Below, piece by piece: positions 1-15,000 of a stretch of 64,000 nt of DNA (the first letter of the stretch is position 1; every line of letters begins with the position of its first letter). The stretch spans positions 620,001 to 684,000 of the forward strand of contig NC_089184.1 in NCBI RefSeq assembly GCF_947507565.1. The letters run 5' to 3'. The position numbers and the translations under genes were made by a program. This stretch comes from Oscarella lobularis. Its lineage: Eukaryota > Porifera > Homoscleromorpha > Homosclerophorida > Oscarellidae. A model generated the notes under the pieces. The model made no database searches. It worked only from the letters and a program-made list of their open reading frames with translations, and was not told where the DNA came from.

Positions 1-3000
1 GACCGGTAGCTCTTCTGAAAGCGAGACGAAAGACGTTGGAGTGGGACGAGGAGGTGATGACGATACCGACGACGACCCGGAAACTCTAAGTGAAGAGGAA
101 AGCGTTGTGCGAGGCGGCGACGTCGCCTTTGCGCACGATGACGACGGCGACGGCGAGAGGGAGACGAACGTTGCTGCTGTTTTGCAAGATGCCTTGGCGT
201 ATTTAATAAGTTGGATGTCAAGCGTGTGCCCCACTTTGGACGTCGTTTTTGCCTTGACCGGGAAGAGCGGCTCTCTTTTTCCTTCGACTCATCAAGTGTT
301 CTGTCTTAAAATGGAGCAACTAGAGGAGTGTCTGTGCAAGTATTATCTCAAGGTTTCTAAAAGTAATCGTGCACGAAAAAATGGCCCAATTTTTTTCCGC
401 AGAGTGTCGTGGGTGAAAAATGGACTGCAAGTCGGATGCTTGATCTATTAGTTCGGTGAGATGATCTGTCACAGCGAAAGCATTCCGAGTACATCGTCTC
501 GTCTTACAGATTTAAAAGTGTTGAGAAACGACCCATGCTTTCTCTTGTTCTCAGCGACAAATATCTTCAAGCGTTCGACGCCTACTATAAAGAATTGAAA
601 AATGTCGTTAATGAATACGAGCAAAGAAAAGTAGTCGATTGAGTCATCTTCGTTCGCAGTAGTTTCTGACGACTCGGTTTTCTTTAGAGCAGCCAAACGG
701 TCGTGACCGACGTTTCGTCGGTTTTTGGAGCCATCTCATGGAGTAGGCACCTGTTTCAGCGCATTGAGAGCCCAATGCAATTGCTCAAGGAAAGCAAAAC
801 GGTGTCTCAATATTCGGTAACCAAAGTATACAAATAGAAGAAATTGCGCCTTTGATTAAATATTGTAGGATTTTAACAATGCCGTAAAACTTTACAACAA
901 AGTAGCTACTGCTTTGATGACGTTTGAATCGCTGTGGTTCAGCGAGTGGTGTCGTCAAATCGATTCGTGCAAGGCAGGACTGACTGCTCCTCTGCTGAAA
1001 TACATTCCTGCTGCAAATTCACAGACAAGACGCCTCGTAGTCAATGTCGATAAGAAGTAAAGAAATTTTTTGAAAAATATTAGAGTAGTTTATCTTTGTC
1101 TCTTCTAGTGTCTTGTCTCTAATGTCTGAAGCAAAGCAATTGCAGACCTTGGGTCTCAAGGTACCCGAGAGTGCTCTTTCCGTCCTGAAAATGGTAACAG
1201 AATGCAGTGGACGGTAGAGCAGAGATAATACTCGTCGTTTTCTATAGGAGAAACAGTTCAAGACGTATCATAAACTCCTTCAGCATTTGCTTCGCGCCCA
1301 CGACGAAGCCATCGAGACGTTCAGTCCGGCGATAGCGTCTGTTCTCCCCGATTACGCCTCCTTTCTTCTCAAGCATCTCCAGCCTGGATGGGTGTCGGTG
1401 ACGTGGGATAGCATGAATATCGACGCTTTTTTACACCAGGCCACCGCCGCCGTAGAGAAAGTGAAAGCCGTCACGACAAAGGCGAATTCTGTCTTGACCG
1501 AAGTCGATCAATTTGTTGCCAGGATCGAAAACGAACCGCTGTTGGTTGAAAAAGACATTTTGACGTCTCGACCTTGGGTAAGGAAAATGCAGCAAATTTT
1601 TCCCCAAAAAACGGGCTTTTTCTAGAACTGCTTTGATTTTGATATTCGAACGACGAGCACCGTTGTTTCGAGGACGTCTGTCGTTCGTTCGCTTATTCTC
1701 CTCGTTGAATGCCGCCTAGCTGAACTAGTCGTCACGGTGGATCAGTGCACGAGAGAGATCCAAATACGCTCGAGTTCTCCAAAAAAAATCAAGCAGAAGC
1801 AGGCCAAAGAAGAAATAAAAACGTCCTCAGAGATGCTATCGCAATATGCGCGACTAGTGGCAAACGCTCTAAAGCGCAACGTCGCTCTCTCGCTCCGCTG
1901 TCTTTCGCAGAATCTCAGCAAACGCGTTCTCTTCTCGACTTCAGTAGAGAACGTGTTTCCAGCTCTAGTCGTCAACCCAGACCTCGAGCAGATTCAAAAA
2001 TGCGTCGACAGCGTCGTCGATACTGTATTGAATGCGCCTGCGGACGTCAGATGGAGTCACAACGGTCGCGAAATAATACAATGCGCTCTCCAGAACGACT
2101 CCTCTCTAGTTCAGTTGTGCGAATCGTTGAGGACGTCGATCTCGTCTTTGATGCCGAGAGTCGCCGCCCAGATCGACGCTCTTCGACTCTACAATTTTCT
2201 TTGGAAGGACGACATTCGCAAGTCGTTTGTCGACTTCGCCGAAAGCGATCCGGACGAGAAAACGAGCCTTTCTCATATTTCGAAATTTCAGAAGATCGAG
2301 AACGACGTACGGCGAACGTTCGCCACGCTTCCAGCACTCATACGTATGTTTCTCTTGTAGGTGCGGACGATACCGTCGGAAGTTCAAATCGACTCACTTT
2401 GCCTTCGAACCGATTCAGTGAAGAATTCGCTGATTGCTTTGGCGGTGTTTTGGAAGAACAAGTACAGCTTGTTTCTTCACAGAAGAGCCAAAGTAAGGGA
2501 CTCCTTTGGTTTTACCGAATTTCTTATACATTTTTTTGTAGGCGATGCTGGATGCGGCTAACAGCGACTCGGCGATCATATCCGCAGATCTTGCCTCGGA
2601 CGTGGACGATCTCGCTTGCCTCAAAACCTCCCTCCAGTTCGCCGATCAGCTCATCGAAGCCGACGAAACAATAGATCTGAAATTCGATCCCGTCGAACTT
2701 TTGTACGCGACGTTGAGGTGCAGTAAGCCGCGGAGGTTTTTTTTCGAGCCTTTGTCCCCGAGTCTCCGCGTCTGTTAGGGATTTTAACATTTTTATGCCT
2801 CGCGAAGAAATCCAACTCGTCGAGAATCTCAGAACATCTTGGAAAGAATTGGTCTCTTTCGCTCAGCAAGTATTGCTTAGCTCATATCACCGCACTATAA
2901 CGTCTAAAAACGTCCTCTTTGTAGGTTCGCCATCGGCTGATGGTCGAACAAAGGCGCACTTTTGAGAGACAGCTCGACAAAGAAGTGAAGGAGTTTCTCG

Positions 3001-6000
3001 TCGAGGCAATACAGTTGCGAAATTCGTTTGACGCCGAAGGGCCGTCTGTTCCCGGCCTCAAACCGTCGGAAGCTCTCGCTCGCCTTCGCGCGTTTCAAGC
3101 CCGATACGATTGGCACGTGGCGAAGAAAGACGTGTTCAGTGCCGTACAGAAACTTTTCGGAATGCCGATCACGCCTTATCCGGAACTCGATAAAACCGGC
3201 GAGGTAAGTGCAGGAGTAGCTAGCGTCTTTGTTTTGGACTCGAGAACTCGTCTTACTGTAGGAGCTTGAGCTGCTAGGAATGCTATATGAGTTGTATCAA
3301 AAGTTTGTCGTCTTTGACGAGCGGTTCGTTGGATGATTCTTATTGCAATTTTTTTTGAGCTTTTTTTTCTTTAGATTTAAGGAAAGACTGTGGTCAGACG
3401 TTGACCTAAACTCGTGCCTAGATGAAGTAGGAAGCCCAGTTTTGATATATTATCAATGATAATTGATTGTAGGTGATGACGTTGTGGAAAGCGTGCCAGG
3501 AAATGCCGGAGCGCCTTCAAGCGTGGGCCGCCTATTCAGAAATGAAATCCTCCATTTGCTATTACCTAGACATTTTCCCCTTGCTCAAAATGCTCTCTTC
3601 AGAGGTGCCTTTTATTCTCAAGGCTTCTTAGTGGCTCATTTTCATGTTCTATCAGGACATCCAGAACAGGCATTGGGTTGAAGTGATGGAAACGACGGGT
3701 AAAGTATTTCAACTCGAGGCTCACTACTTCAGATTGTCTCATTTGCTCGAAGCGGGACTGGTCGAGTATGACGACGACGACTAGGCTTGAAAAATTCGCG
3801 AGAATTGCGTTTTATTTCAGGCACAAGGCGGCTGTTATGAAAATCTGCGAAAGAGCTTCTGCTGAATGTAGGCTCGAGGAAAGGATTAAACAAATCGAAG
3901 AAGAGTGGACCGAGCAGGTGATTTACATACATTCTAATGACGTCACTGAAATTAAATTCTGTTTCTCCATCCATGTACAAGGTTTTGCCGTTCGTCTCGT
4001 ACAAAGCAAGGGGCTTTGTGACACTGTCCGTTGATCAGACTCAGAGTCTGATTGATCTCTTAGAAGACGTTCAATTGAATCTCGCCACGATGTTGACCCT
4101 GCCTCACGTTGCTCCCGTTCGAGACGCGGCGCACAAATGGGCGAGCAAACTGAGCCTCGTTTCAGCCGTTCTCGAAAAGGTTTTCGAAAAAAAAAAACCT
4201 GTGCATTGCGTTATAGTAATTAGCGTTCGTTCGTAGTGGCTCGCCGTTCAAAGCGTCTGGATGTGTCTCGAAGCTATTTACTCTCAGGCATCTGTGGCTA
4301 AAGTAAAACCTGGCTGGCTTGTTTGAAAAAGAACGAACTCATTTATTTTATTAAGGATTTGTCGCACGAAACGAAAAAGTTTCAAACTATCGACAAGCAA
4401 TGGGTGAAGCTGATGAGGAAATCGTGTGAAGTTCGCACTGTCCTTCAGGTAAAATCTCTATTTTTGCGTTGAAAATGCAAAGTGGTACGTTGATATATGA
4501 AGTGCTGCTTGGGAGGCGACGTTCCTAAACTGACCTTATTGGATCATTTTATGGAAGACTTCGAATCCTGTCAGGCTTCGCTCGGGGCGTACTTGGACGC
4601 GAAGAGGAAGGTTAGACAGACGCCCGTCTTTTTAGAAAGCCTCGTAACGTATTTTCGAAGGCCTTCTCTCGATTCTACTTCGTTTGCGACAGCGATCTCC
4701 TGACGCTCTTGACTCACGCTCATTCGTCATCCTTTATTACTCCCTGTCTAAGATACTTGTTCAAGAACGTCGCCGTTTTGCATTTGAAGACGATAAGCAA
4801 TAGCGGTCACGATCGTCGTTCGGCCGTCGCTTCGGAATTGCTCGGGGTGGCGTCGCTGAAAAATCTTAAGGAACAAAAATCCTTTTCCGGTTTTGGAGCG
4901 GTCGAGACTCCGTCGGCAGCCGTACGAAAGATTGAGTCCGCGGAAGGGGAAATTGTGGAACTCAGCTCGCCCGTAAACGCAAATGTCGCGGCGACTTTCT
5001 TTTCGCGAAATTTAGTCGATTTCACAGGTTTCAATGGCGGAAAGCGTCGAGGAATGGCTGACACGTCTTGTGACCGAGATTCAGGTGAAGTTGCGCAGCG
5101 ATCTTGCTGTCGCAGTGAAGGAAACCGAAAAACTCCACGTCGACGAGTTTACTTATATGGTATGACAAGCGAAAAACGATTTTTGCATCTAAATGTTGTT
5201 CTTCTAGCATCCGGGTCAAGTTTCTTATCTTGCCCTCCAATACTACTGGACAAAACAGTGCGAAAGTGTTAGTGTGGAGGCCCGTCTTTCATGGGAGTTG
5301 TGTCAGTGTTTGCTTTTAGGCGATTTGCAGTTCTCGTTACGATCGCAAGGCGATGACAACGCTCCGACAGAAATTTACTGTAGCCATAAATCGGCTACCT
5401 AATTTGCTTGTCAAGGGCATGTGGAGAAGCGGAGAATATATTACAAGCGCCGAACAGAGAAAGAAAATTCAGCAAGTCCTCACAGTAAAAATTGTCAACG
5501 GAAAAATTTTCTTGTACAGATGATGGCATTCTTTTTAGATGGGAATTCATTTGCGAGATTGTCTTGATGATCTCGTGAAGAGAAGACTGAAGGATCTGGT
5601 CGACTTTGACTGGAGAAAGTATTGCAGGCTCTACGCCGAAAATCTGGACGGTGAGGAGATCATTTTGATGACGTTAAAAACGACGCACTTGTCACAACTC
5701 AGCTGACGCAAAATTCAACGTCTCTCTGCTTGAAACGAGTGCCGTTTACGACTTTGAGTATTACGGACTGGCGCCTCTTTTGACATTGGCTCCTACGACG
5801 GACCGCTGTTTGCTGGCTTTGTCTCAGGTTAGACGCGGTACAAATCGCTACCATGCAGGTTACTTCAGCCTCCTATATAGGCGGTGCATCGTCGCGAACC
5901 TGTATTGATTTCTGCTGAAGCCGGTTTTGGAAAGACAGCAACAGTAATGGTGAGAAATTTTCCCTATCATTCCCAGTACGCGTATATATGCATACGTATT

Positions 6001-9000
6001 TAATATATAGGGCTTAGCCCAGCTGTTTGGAAGGTATTGTCACCTCTTAGGCTGCTCCGAGCTTTTGCAGTCCAACGTCGTCTCGCTGGCTTTGGAAGGA
6101 AGCATAGCGGTAAAAACCTATTTGTCTTCTTTTCATGCGATTGGCTATTGTCATTGTCAGGGCGGTGTCTGGGTGTGCTTCGATGATTTTCATAGGCTTG
6201 CGTCTGGCGTAGTTTCGGTTTTAGTGGAATCGCTTCACTCTCTTCAATTGGCTCTAAAATCGGGATCTGACGCTTGCGTTGTGGCTAATAAAAAAGTGCT
6301 ACTTCTCTGCGAAATGTTGGCCGGGTTTTTAAATTCCTTCTTTCTTTTAGTTGAAAGTCAATCGGGACCTGGCGATTTTTGCCACTGCCTGTCCAAGGGA
6401 ACAATCTTTCAAAAAATTACCACCGTATCTTCAAGCTGTCTTTCGCACTGTTGGACTGATTCGGCCTGATCTATCGATTTTGGTGCGAACGTGGATGACT
6501 TGCGAAGGCTTTCGGTCGCCGACTATGCTCGCAGATAGACTAGTGACAGCAGTGACTCTCTGCAAGAACCAACTGTGAGTAAAGAAAGGAAAGCCATTGG
6601 GATGCCGCTAAATCTTCCTGTACTCATAACATAGACCGGAAAGACGCGAGAGTCAGTTCCATCTCGATCAATTGCACTCTCTCATCAAAGTAGCGGGGCG
6701 AAGGAGACGGCATCAAGATCGCTTGGATGTGAAAATGACGCCAGGCGTGAGCACGTCAACCGAGATGCAATCGCCGAGTCTTTCGTCAGTCAAGGGCTTT
6801 GGTAAGGCAGTAGCCTAATGCGAGAAAGTCTTGACGACGTTAATAATAAAGGTTCGCGACTACAACAACATTCTTCGTTCAGCGGGGGCAATTTTGGTGA
6901 GATTCAACGATTATCGAAAAATGTTCACTTCATAATTTAGGACCAGTTTCTAGCCGTGGAAATGCGACAAGCAACCGGAAAGCCGCTTTCCTGGGTCCCC
7001 TGTCACCTCAGGCAAAGCAAGATCACGCTCTGCTTGGAGATGTTTTCAGGGAAACGTTTGGCTCGAGACTAAGCGTTAACGTGAGCTGTTCCGCTATTTT
7101 TCTCCTTATCTGTGAGTCTCCATTAGGATTCTCTGGCATTTGCAAATATTCTTCGCGACGTGTGGTACTCTCAGGTACCAATCGACTCCTTCCCGAAATC
7201 TGACCAATCAGAGCTCGGCAAAATTCGATCAGCCGTTTACGCAGAAACGCTGACGCAGACCTTCCAGCCTCACGATCCGTGGATTGAAAAAGTTATGCAA
7301 CTCCACGTCTTGCTGGAAAATAGCCTAGGTAAGGTCGCAACTTAGCGCGGGCACGCTTGCTTTAGGTCCATCTAAAGGTGTTGTCGTCACTGGATCGTCC
7401 GGATCAGGAAAAACGACGGCTGTTCACACTCTAGCCAGGGCACTCACATATCATTTCGCTCAAGAAGAGTCGAGCTCGTCGGGAGCCACTGTCTACAAAT
7501 TGCACTTCATTAGTCCTGTTGCCATGACAAGCTTATCGGATTTTTTTGGCAAAGCCAGTTCAAGACAGTCGGCTACGTGGCAAGACGGAGTCTTTACTGG
7601 CCTAATGAAAAAGGCTTGTAAGGTGATTGTTACCGAGACGAATAGTTTGTGTGTGCCGAGCTCAATGGGTGCGTACAGATGAATAACACGCAAACGTGGC
7701 TCTGCCTCGATAGCCCAGGTTCGTCTGCGTGGACAGGATGCATTGAGCACGTTCTTAACAAAGAAAGGGTTGGTAGACGACTAAGAAATCTGACAAGTAG
7801 AGTAGGTATTTTATCTAGATTTTGAGACTCGGTGACGGATCGCAGGTTCCAGTTCCGATCAACGTGAAAATTCTGTTGGAATTGTCGGATCTTCAACACG
7901 TGTCTCCTTCTCTTTTAATGAAAACTGTGAGGCCACCTGATATTTTTGAAGCTGGTCAGCTATTGAAAGGATGCATGCCTAGGGCATTATCTTTTTTGAT
8001 GACGGCACTTTGGGTTGGAAACCCCAAGCGGATGCTTGGCTGTCAAGTAGAAGCAATCAAGAGCAGAAAGCAAGTCATAGAGAGACTTACTTATAAATGA
8101 GACGATCTTTTTTCTCGCAGGTTATTGGGCCGTTGATTGGTAATTTCGTAGATACGATCTCTTACTTTGTTCAGCAGGAGTGCAGGTTGATTACTTTGAT
8201 TTTTATAGTTCTTAGACACCTCTGATTTTCTCTTTAGTGCTATGGTGAAGGTCTGCGAAACCGGTATGTTTCAAACGTGCCTCTCATTTTTGACGTCACT
8301 TCTCGACGTAAATAAACCAAGCGATTCTGCCAGAATTTATACTCTTTCATTAGAATTATTCTGAGACGGGAGAAACATTTGACGAATTGCACGTAGAGAG
8401 GTTATTTGTTTTTTCGATCGTGTGGTCTTTTGGAGGCCTTCTGGACGGAAAGGACGCACTTAGATTCAGCAGCGTTCTCAAGAAGCTGACAAAAAGGTTC
8501 GTGAAAATGCCAAAATATTTACTCAATTGATTGGCTGGCGCAGCTTTCCGGACGACGATCCGTCTAATCCAATATCGGTCTACGACTACTACGTCGACGA
8601 GTCCGGCGAATTCAATTCATGGCAAATTCGGTCATAATGATTATTTCACTCAAGCGGTGACGTAATACACTTTCTTTTAGACCTCAGCTGGTGCCCTCTT
8701 CAGTGAACGTTGATCAATTTGGAGACGTTTTCGTGGAAACCACCGAAGCTGTACACTTAGAAGTTTTTATAGATTTTGTTGATCGTTTATAATCCTTTTT
8801 AGGTTCGAACGGCATTTTTGGTTGATCTCGCGCGATTCTCCAAGAGAAACGTGCTATTGGTGGGACCTCCTGGCGTCGGAAAAACAACTATTATAAATCA
8901 TTGCCTGAAAGGAAAATGTAGTACGATAGAGCCTTCTGTATAATTTTTTCCGTGCTCATCTATTTACAGGTTCCGTTAATTCTATTGTGAAAAAAATGGC

Positions 9001-12000
9001 TTTCTGTCCGTCGTCGTCACTCAGTCAGGTCTACGATTTTTTCGACGTAAATATGTATCACAGGCAAGGTAGGAAAATCTCAGACAGTGCTACAATGCAG
9101 TCAATTGTTGTTTCTGTGTAGGCTTTACGTACGGACCTCGATACCGAGCTGCAATGGAACTTTTTGTCGACGATTTGAATTTGGCAGCCGTCAATGCCGA
9201 TGGAGACCAACCCATACACGAAGTAAATTAGAAATCGGCGTGACTGGACCGACTAACTACGGTCGATGATTTTATTTAGGCTCTCAGACAAATTATTGAT
9301 CATCGAGGATACTACAATCAAGCCAAAGTGGGAGAATGGAAACATCTGGAAGATGTGCAGTTGTGTGCTGCAGCTCAGTATAGAGAAGGCGTCGATATGC
9401 CTACAGTGGCCGAAAAGCTGAGAGTAAGCCTCAAAGTTGTTACCAGCGTAAATGTGCTATCATTTTCTTGCAGAGACATTTTGCTATAATCTACTGTCCA
9501 CGACCGTCAGATGACTCCTTGAAATTCACTATCTATTCGGCACTGGAAGTGAGTCGACTTCCTTTGGCCTTGCATAGCTAGAATTTTCTCTTTATAGGGA
9601 TGCATGCTTCAAAACAACAGCGTTACGCTTTCAACAAATCTTCACGACAACATTGTCAACTATTCGCTCGCTCTGATTAAATTGCTGTGCAAAACCCTGC
9701 AGCCCAGCGAACTTAGTGGCAGAAGTTACTACTATTTCTCAATCCAAGACATTATGAGAACATTTCAAGTGAGAACGGCTCTTCATTAAATTTTGCCAAC
9801 GCAATTTTTGGTTATCTTAGGCATTTCAATGGATTGGAGACGAAAGCGTTGCTATGACGCTTTGGCGACACGAATGCCGTCACGTCTTCCTCAATAGACT
9901 ATCTCGCGAAACCGACTCCAAATGGATGGAACAGACGATCGACTCGCTCCTGTTCAAAGTAACGTTGTTCTGTAAATTTCACCTAGCATCTCATTCCCTT
10001 TTCAGGGAAAGAAAACCGACACAGAGAACGTGCATTTTATCACGTTTTCAAAAGAAATTCGCGGCTTCAAAACTCGACGGGCTAGCGTCTGCTGTAACGT
10101 TCCTAGACTGAATTTTCAGCTGATAGAAGAAGAGCGGGCTTTATGGCAATGTATAAATGAATACGCTGAACGATACAGAGAAGAGGTGAACACCGTGGAC
10201 TTCGACGTCCCGCTGTCCGCGTCTGAAGCGTCTGACATTGTCAAACTACAACGATACTTATCGCATAAGTAAATGAAAGAGGCCAATCTAAGTTTCGATA
10301 TACCAATCTGGTGATTCTCTAGAGGCAATGTTCTTGTGATTGGACGATACGGCCTGAACCTGACTGGCCTTTCCAAACTGGCTCTCTACATGAACGGATA
10401 TGAGCTTTTGTCCAACGGCGTTGCTGGCGGCCAGCTCTCAGTATTTCACGAACTGTTGAGAACTGCATACAGGCTGGCCGGATGCGAGGGCAAAGGCTGT
10501 GCAATAATATTGAAGGTACGGCGAGTAAGAAACGACTTATTTGGACAATACTCTTCTTTTCTGTCTAGGAGAACGATCTCAATAATCCTGTGATTTTGGA
10601 AATGGTCTACGCTGTCACAGTGAGCGGGGAATATCCGACGCTCTTTTCCAACGACGAACTCGAGGGATTTTTGCACGTTAGTATGCACGCACGTACGACG
10701 ACTAGGAGAGGAACTTTTTTGCTCGTTGTTTTGCAGGCACTGGCACCGGCAATCAAAAAGGATTTTCCAAATAGTGTCACCGATCCGTTGGAGTATTTCA
10801 AAGCGAGGATTCGATGCAACATGCGATTGATCATTTGCGTTTCTCCCGACTGTTTCTTAGTCAAAGATGAAGCACTGTAAGTTGATTTGACGTACACTAA
10901 CTAGGCGAACCCCAAAGGGATTCATCATCTGCTTCAGATTGTATCCCGGCATAATTGGCAGTTGTCATATTCTCTTTGTAAAAGATTGGAGAAAGGATGA
11001 CGTCGCCGCGTCTACAGTTTGCAAGCTCGTGGACGAGACGTGGTGCGAAGAAGAATCGGCTCCTATTTCGAAGTGAGATTCGCTGTTCTGTAAGAGAGCG
11101 TCTCATAGGAAATCGTTGACTTCTTTTGAGTAGGGACTTGCTCACTGATACAGTAGCATCGGTTCACTGTCAAGTTCTGAAGCACTCGGATCAGCTTCCT
11201 TGGACAAGAGAACCGGCGCGAGTGCCTCCTGTCAAAGCTTTCGAAAAGATCAACGACGATTCTGTTCAACTCACTTCGAAGACGGCGCTCTATGACAGAC
11301 TAGACGAACTAAATGCGAAAATCGACTCGACCCGTCTCTTCGTCGGTCCCAAGACCCTCGAACGTTTCTTCCGATGCTTCCAAGACATTTATCTCGAGAA
11401 GAGACGCGAAGCGGCGCAAGTGCTCGAACAATTGCGTCTAGCATTGGCCGCGCTCGATGACGGAATCAAGCACGCCGAACAGCTGAAAAAAACGGCTGCT
11501 ACACTGGAGATAGAGCATCGTGAATTATCAGAAAAAGCCGCCGGCCTTCTCGTCGTCATGTCGTCGACGGCCGCCTCATTGGAGCAGCTGAAATCGAGTT
11601 TGGGCACGGGCGGCCAGTTTCTCAAGGCGCTCTCGGCCGCCCACGAGTCGGAGATACGCGACGTTCCTTTCGACGATGATGCCGAAATGGAAGACGATTT
11701 GGCTTGTGCTGCTGAAGAGGGATACGATCGAAGGCACCAGCGACTGCTCGGTGCCATTGCGGAAGTCGAGAAAAGTCAAGAACCGCTCGGCGAAGAACTG
11801 TCGAGATGCAAAGAAGAGGTTTGTCATAAACAATGTTTGTTCCTTTTTAGTAAATTCTCTTTAGGTGCTTTTGCTGCGCGGCAAAATGGACAGAAATACC
11901 GTGGAACGCATACGAACGCTCGTCAATCCGCCGCGACTCGTCGGAATTATAATGGAACTCATGATGACTATAATACGACAGCTTCAAGCCACCGCGGCGG

Positions 12001-15000
12001 CTGCGGCTGCGGCGGCGGCGGCGGCGGCGGACTCGCACGAACCGTCGCCGGGTCCAGTCAACAGCGACGGCGGCAGCGCCAACAGTTCGGCGCCGACGCC
12101 GGGAAAAAGTCAAAGCAGCTCGCGAAAGCGAACGATTCCTACAGCGACCCTACCCTCCTTTCTTCCCGGCGACGGAACCCAGGCGAAATTGGATCGAGAT
12201 CAGTGGACGACGATACAGTCGCAAATAGGCGATCCTCAAAAGTTCGTCGACGCCGTTTTAGGCATTCCCTGGCAGGAGGGTCTCGCTCCGGACTTAGCGG
12301 CTCTCATCGAGAACTATCTGGGCAGTCCCGCGCGCGAACACGCCGAGACTATCGACGAGTCAAAGCCGAGTCGAAAAGCGACGAGGAAGAGTCAATCAAA
12401 GGGCAGTGCTAGTGCGAGTCAGCAGCCGCAGCAAAGTATTATCACACTTGCCGCTGCGAAGCATGCGTCCGAAGATGCAGCCGTTTTGACTGCGTACGTC
12501 AAGGCTTTGCTGCGCTATCACAGCGTTTTTGTGCCGCATAAATCGAATGAAGTTCAGTTGGAAGATCTCCATCGAGAAGTGGAGAGGCTTCAGCAGGAAA
12601 TCAGAGACGAAAAGGTATACCGTACAATGGTATTTAGGCTGTGAGACTATCTTTTGTTTTAGCTTCCGCGAAAGGGCGAAACAGCTCGTGAAAGTTCTGC
12701 GAAGGAATCGAAAAAAGAGTTGGAGCTAAATGACACCGATATTCCTCGACTTCAAGAGGAGCTAGACCGACTTCAAGCGGAATTCGAAAACGTTGCTGTT
12801 CAGAAATATGATGTCGATCAACAAAGGAAAACGGCTTTGGAACTGTTAAAACACGGAGAAATGGCACTCGAACTGTGAGAGACGTTTCTACTCGTAACGA
12901 TAACTATTGTCTCATTTTCGTAGATTGGAGAATTTGAAGATCGAGTGGCGCAAAAGAACGACTGATCTTGAAAACAGTTCTGAATTGGTTACAAATTGCC
13001 TTCTCGCTGCCGCATTTGTTGCCTACTGTTCTCCTCTGCAACCTGCTGCGAGGTAATTCACTGACATTTTAATTGAAGTCTGAGTCACACGCGTTCGTGT
13101 AACGCAGAACTAAGATGATAGGCCTGGTGGTTTCTGCTATTGGTAGAAAACTGCTTCTTCCAGAAAACCTTCTCTTCAGAAATGTCTCGATTTTGGAGTT
13201 TATGCACAGCAGAGTAAGTATGGTAGAAACTGTGGTTATTATGCGCGAGGCTCTGTCTAGACCCCAACAGTGTTTCCCAAACTGACAAGAAATTTGCAGC
13301 AGCAATCCTTGCCTACAGACTACATATCGTTTCAGAACTCCTGGCTAACCATGCAACAGTTTTGCTCCGCCTGGCCTATTTTGGTAGATTCTCATGGATT
13401 TGCCGAGAGGTGGCTGAAAAATGTCAAGCCCTCCGAGACGACATCGATTTCTTACGCTGTATGGATTTTTCGCCTGCTGTTGTCATTTTCTACTCGTCTT
13501 CCTCTTTAGAATCCGCATCTAAAGAACTGTCTCGAAACGGCATTGTCAAGAGGGTCGTCGTTGATTATTACGGGAGTCGATACAGAAGCGCTCTTGGAAA
13601 ATCCTTTCTTCGTGCATCTTTCGCGCTGCAAAAAAAGCATAAAAGACGGATCTCTCAAGAAGATCTTGGTATGGTTGTCGTGCACGACTAATAGTGTCTG
13701 TGCTCTTACAGCGCTTTCCTTAGGTTGCTGACAGAGAGATTGACTGCAATCCGGATTTCTGTCTGTACTTCACTACGGACACAGATGCGTGGAAATTGTC
13801 CTCGCAAGTTTTAGCCTTCTTCCACGTAATAGACTTTTCTCCGCTTATCGACGGCGTACAGCAGTTGCTCGTCAATCGCTTCGTCTTTCTCGAAAAGACT
13901 CGTCTTCACGACGAAAGACGCAAAATCGATAGGGTGAGTGAGACGCAAGCGGCATGCAACAACGATCAACTCAGTCGTGACTCTTTCAAAAGGATATCAC
14001 GCGTCTGCTGGATAGAACCGAAGTACTCGAACGACAATTGCTTCTTTGTCTCACAACGACCGACACCAGGAGGATGCTCGGGGATCTGTCCATCACCAAA
14101 GATCTGATTTCGCTCAAAGAGTCGTACGACGGTGTTATGGAAAGGTCGAATTTTTCACCAAAACTAAACTGGGCTATTTTTCACCGGCTGATCTCCTTTA
14201 GCTTGACACAAAGTCTCGCCGATGAAAAAGTGACTGTTCGCCAGGTGGAAATGCTCGCCGACATAGGCAACCGCGGCGCAATACTATTCAACACAATTCG
14301 ATGTTTCGGATTCATTGACCCACTCTACTCCGCGTCTTGGGGTCACTTTCAGCGCATTTTTGACTCAGCCATATCCGGATCTAACAGGCAAGTGTTGTTG
14401 ATGAGATGCACGCTATATTTGCGTAATCAAAAAATGTTAGACTTTCGAACAAGACCGTCATAGACCGGCTTACGTCGTACGTCTTTAACTACGCTATTCA
14501 AGGAATCAGAGATAAGGATAGACTTGCTTTTTCTGCCTTTCTTGCTGTGGAGGTATGCAGCGGTGCGCTGTGCGTACTTTTGCAGTTAATCTCTTTCTCA
14601 GGTTGAACGACTTGAGGGAAATGTCACAGATTTGGAGCGTAAGTTTCTGTTGGATCCCATTGCTGTCGCTTCCGATGCCTTTGCGTCTCTCGCCAACGGT
14701 CTATCTCTGCCTGATGGCATCTCTGCGCCCAATGCCGCCACCTTTAACAAACGACCTTTTGAATGGATGACGGAGGACCATTGGCATCGCAGTCAGGTGC
14801 GGTGCTGCCGAGAATTTTTGTAATTGACGCGTGAGTTTCTATAGACGCTAGCTTTCGTCTTTGATTGGTTTACTGAACCATTGGAACGAGTCCTGAGAGA
14901 AGGAAGAGAAAACCAGTGGAAGTCTCTGTGTGAATCTGAGCAACTACAAGCCATCACTATACCAGAAAATCTAGACCAGAAGTTCGTAAAATAGTCACTA

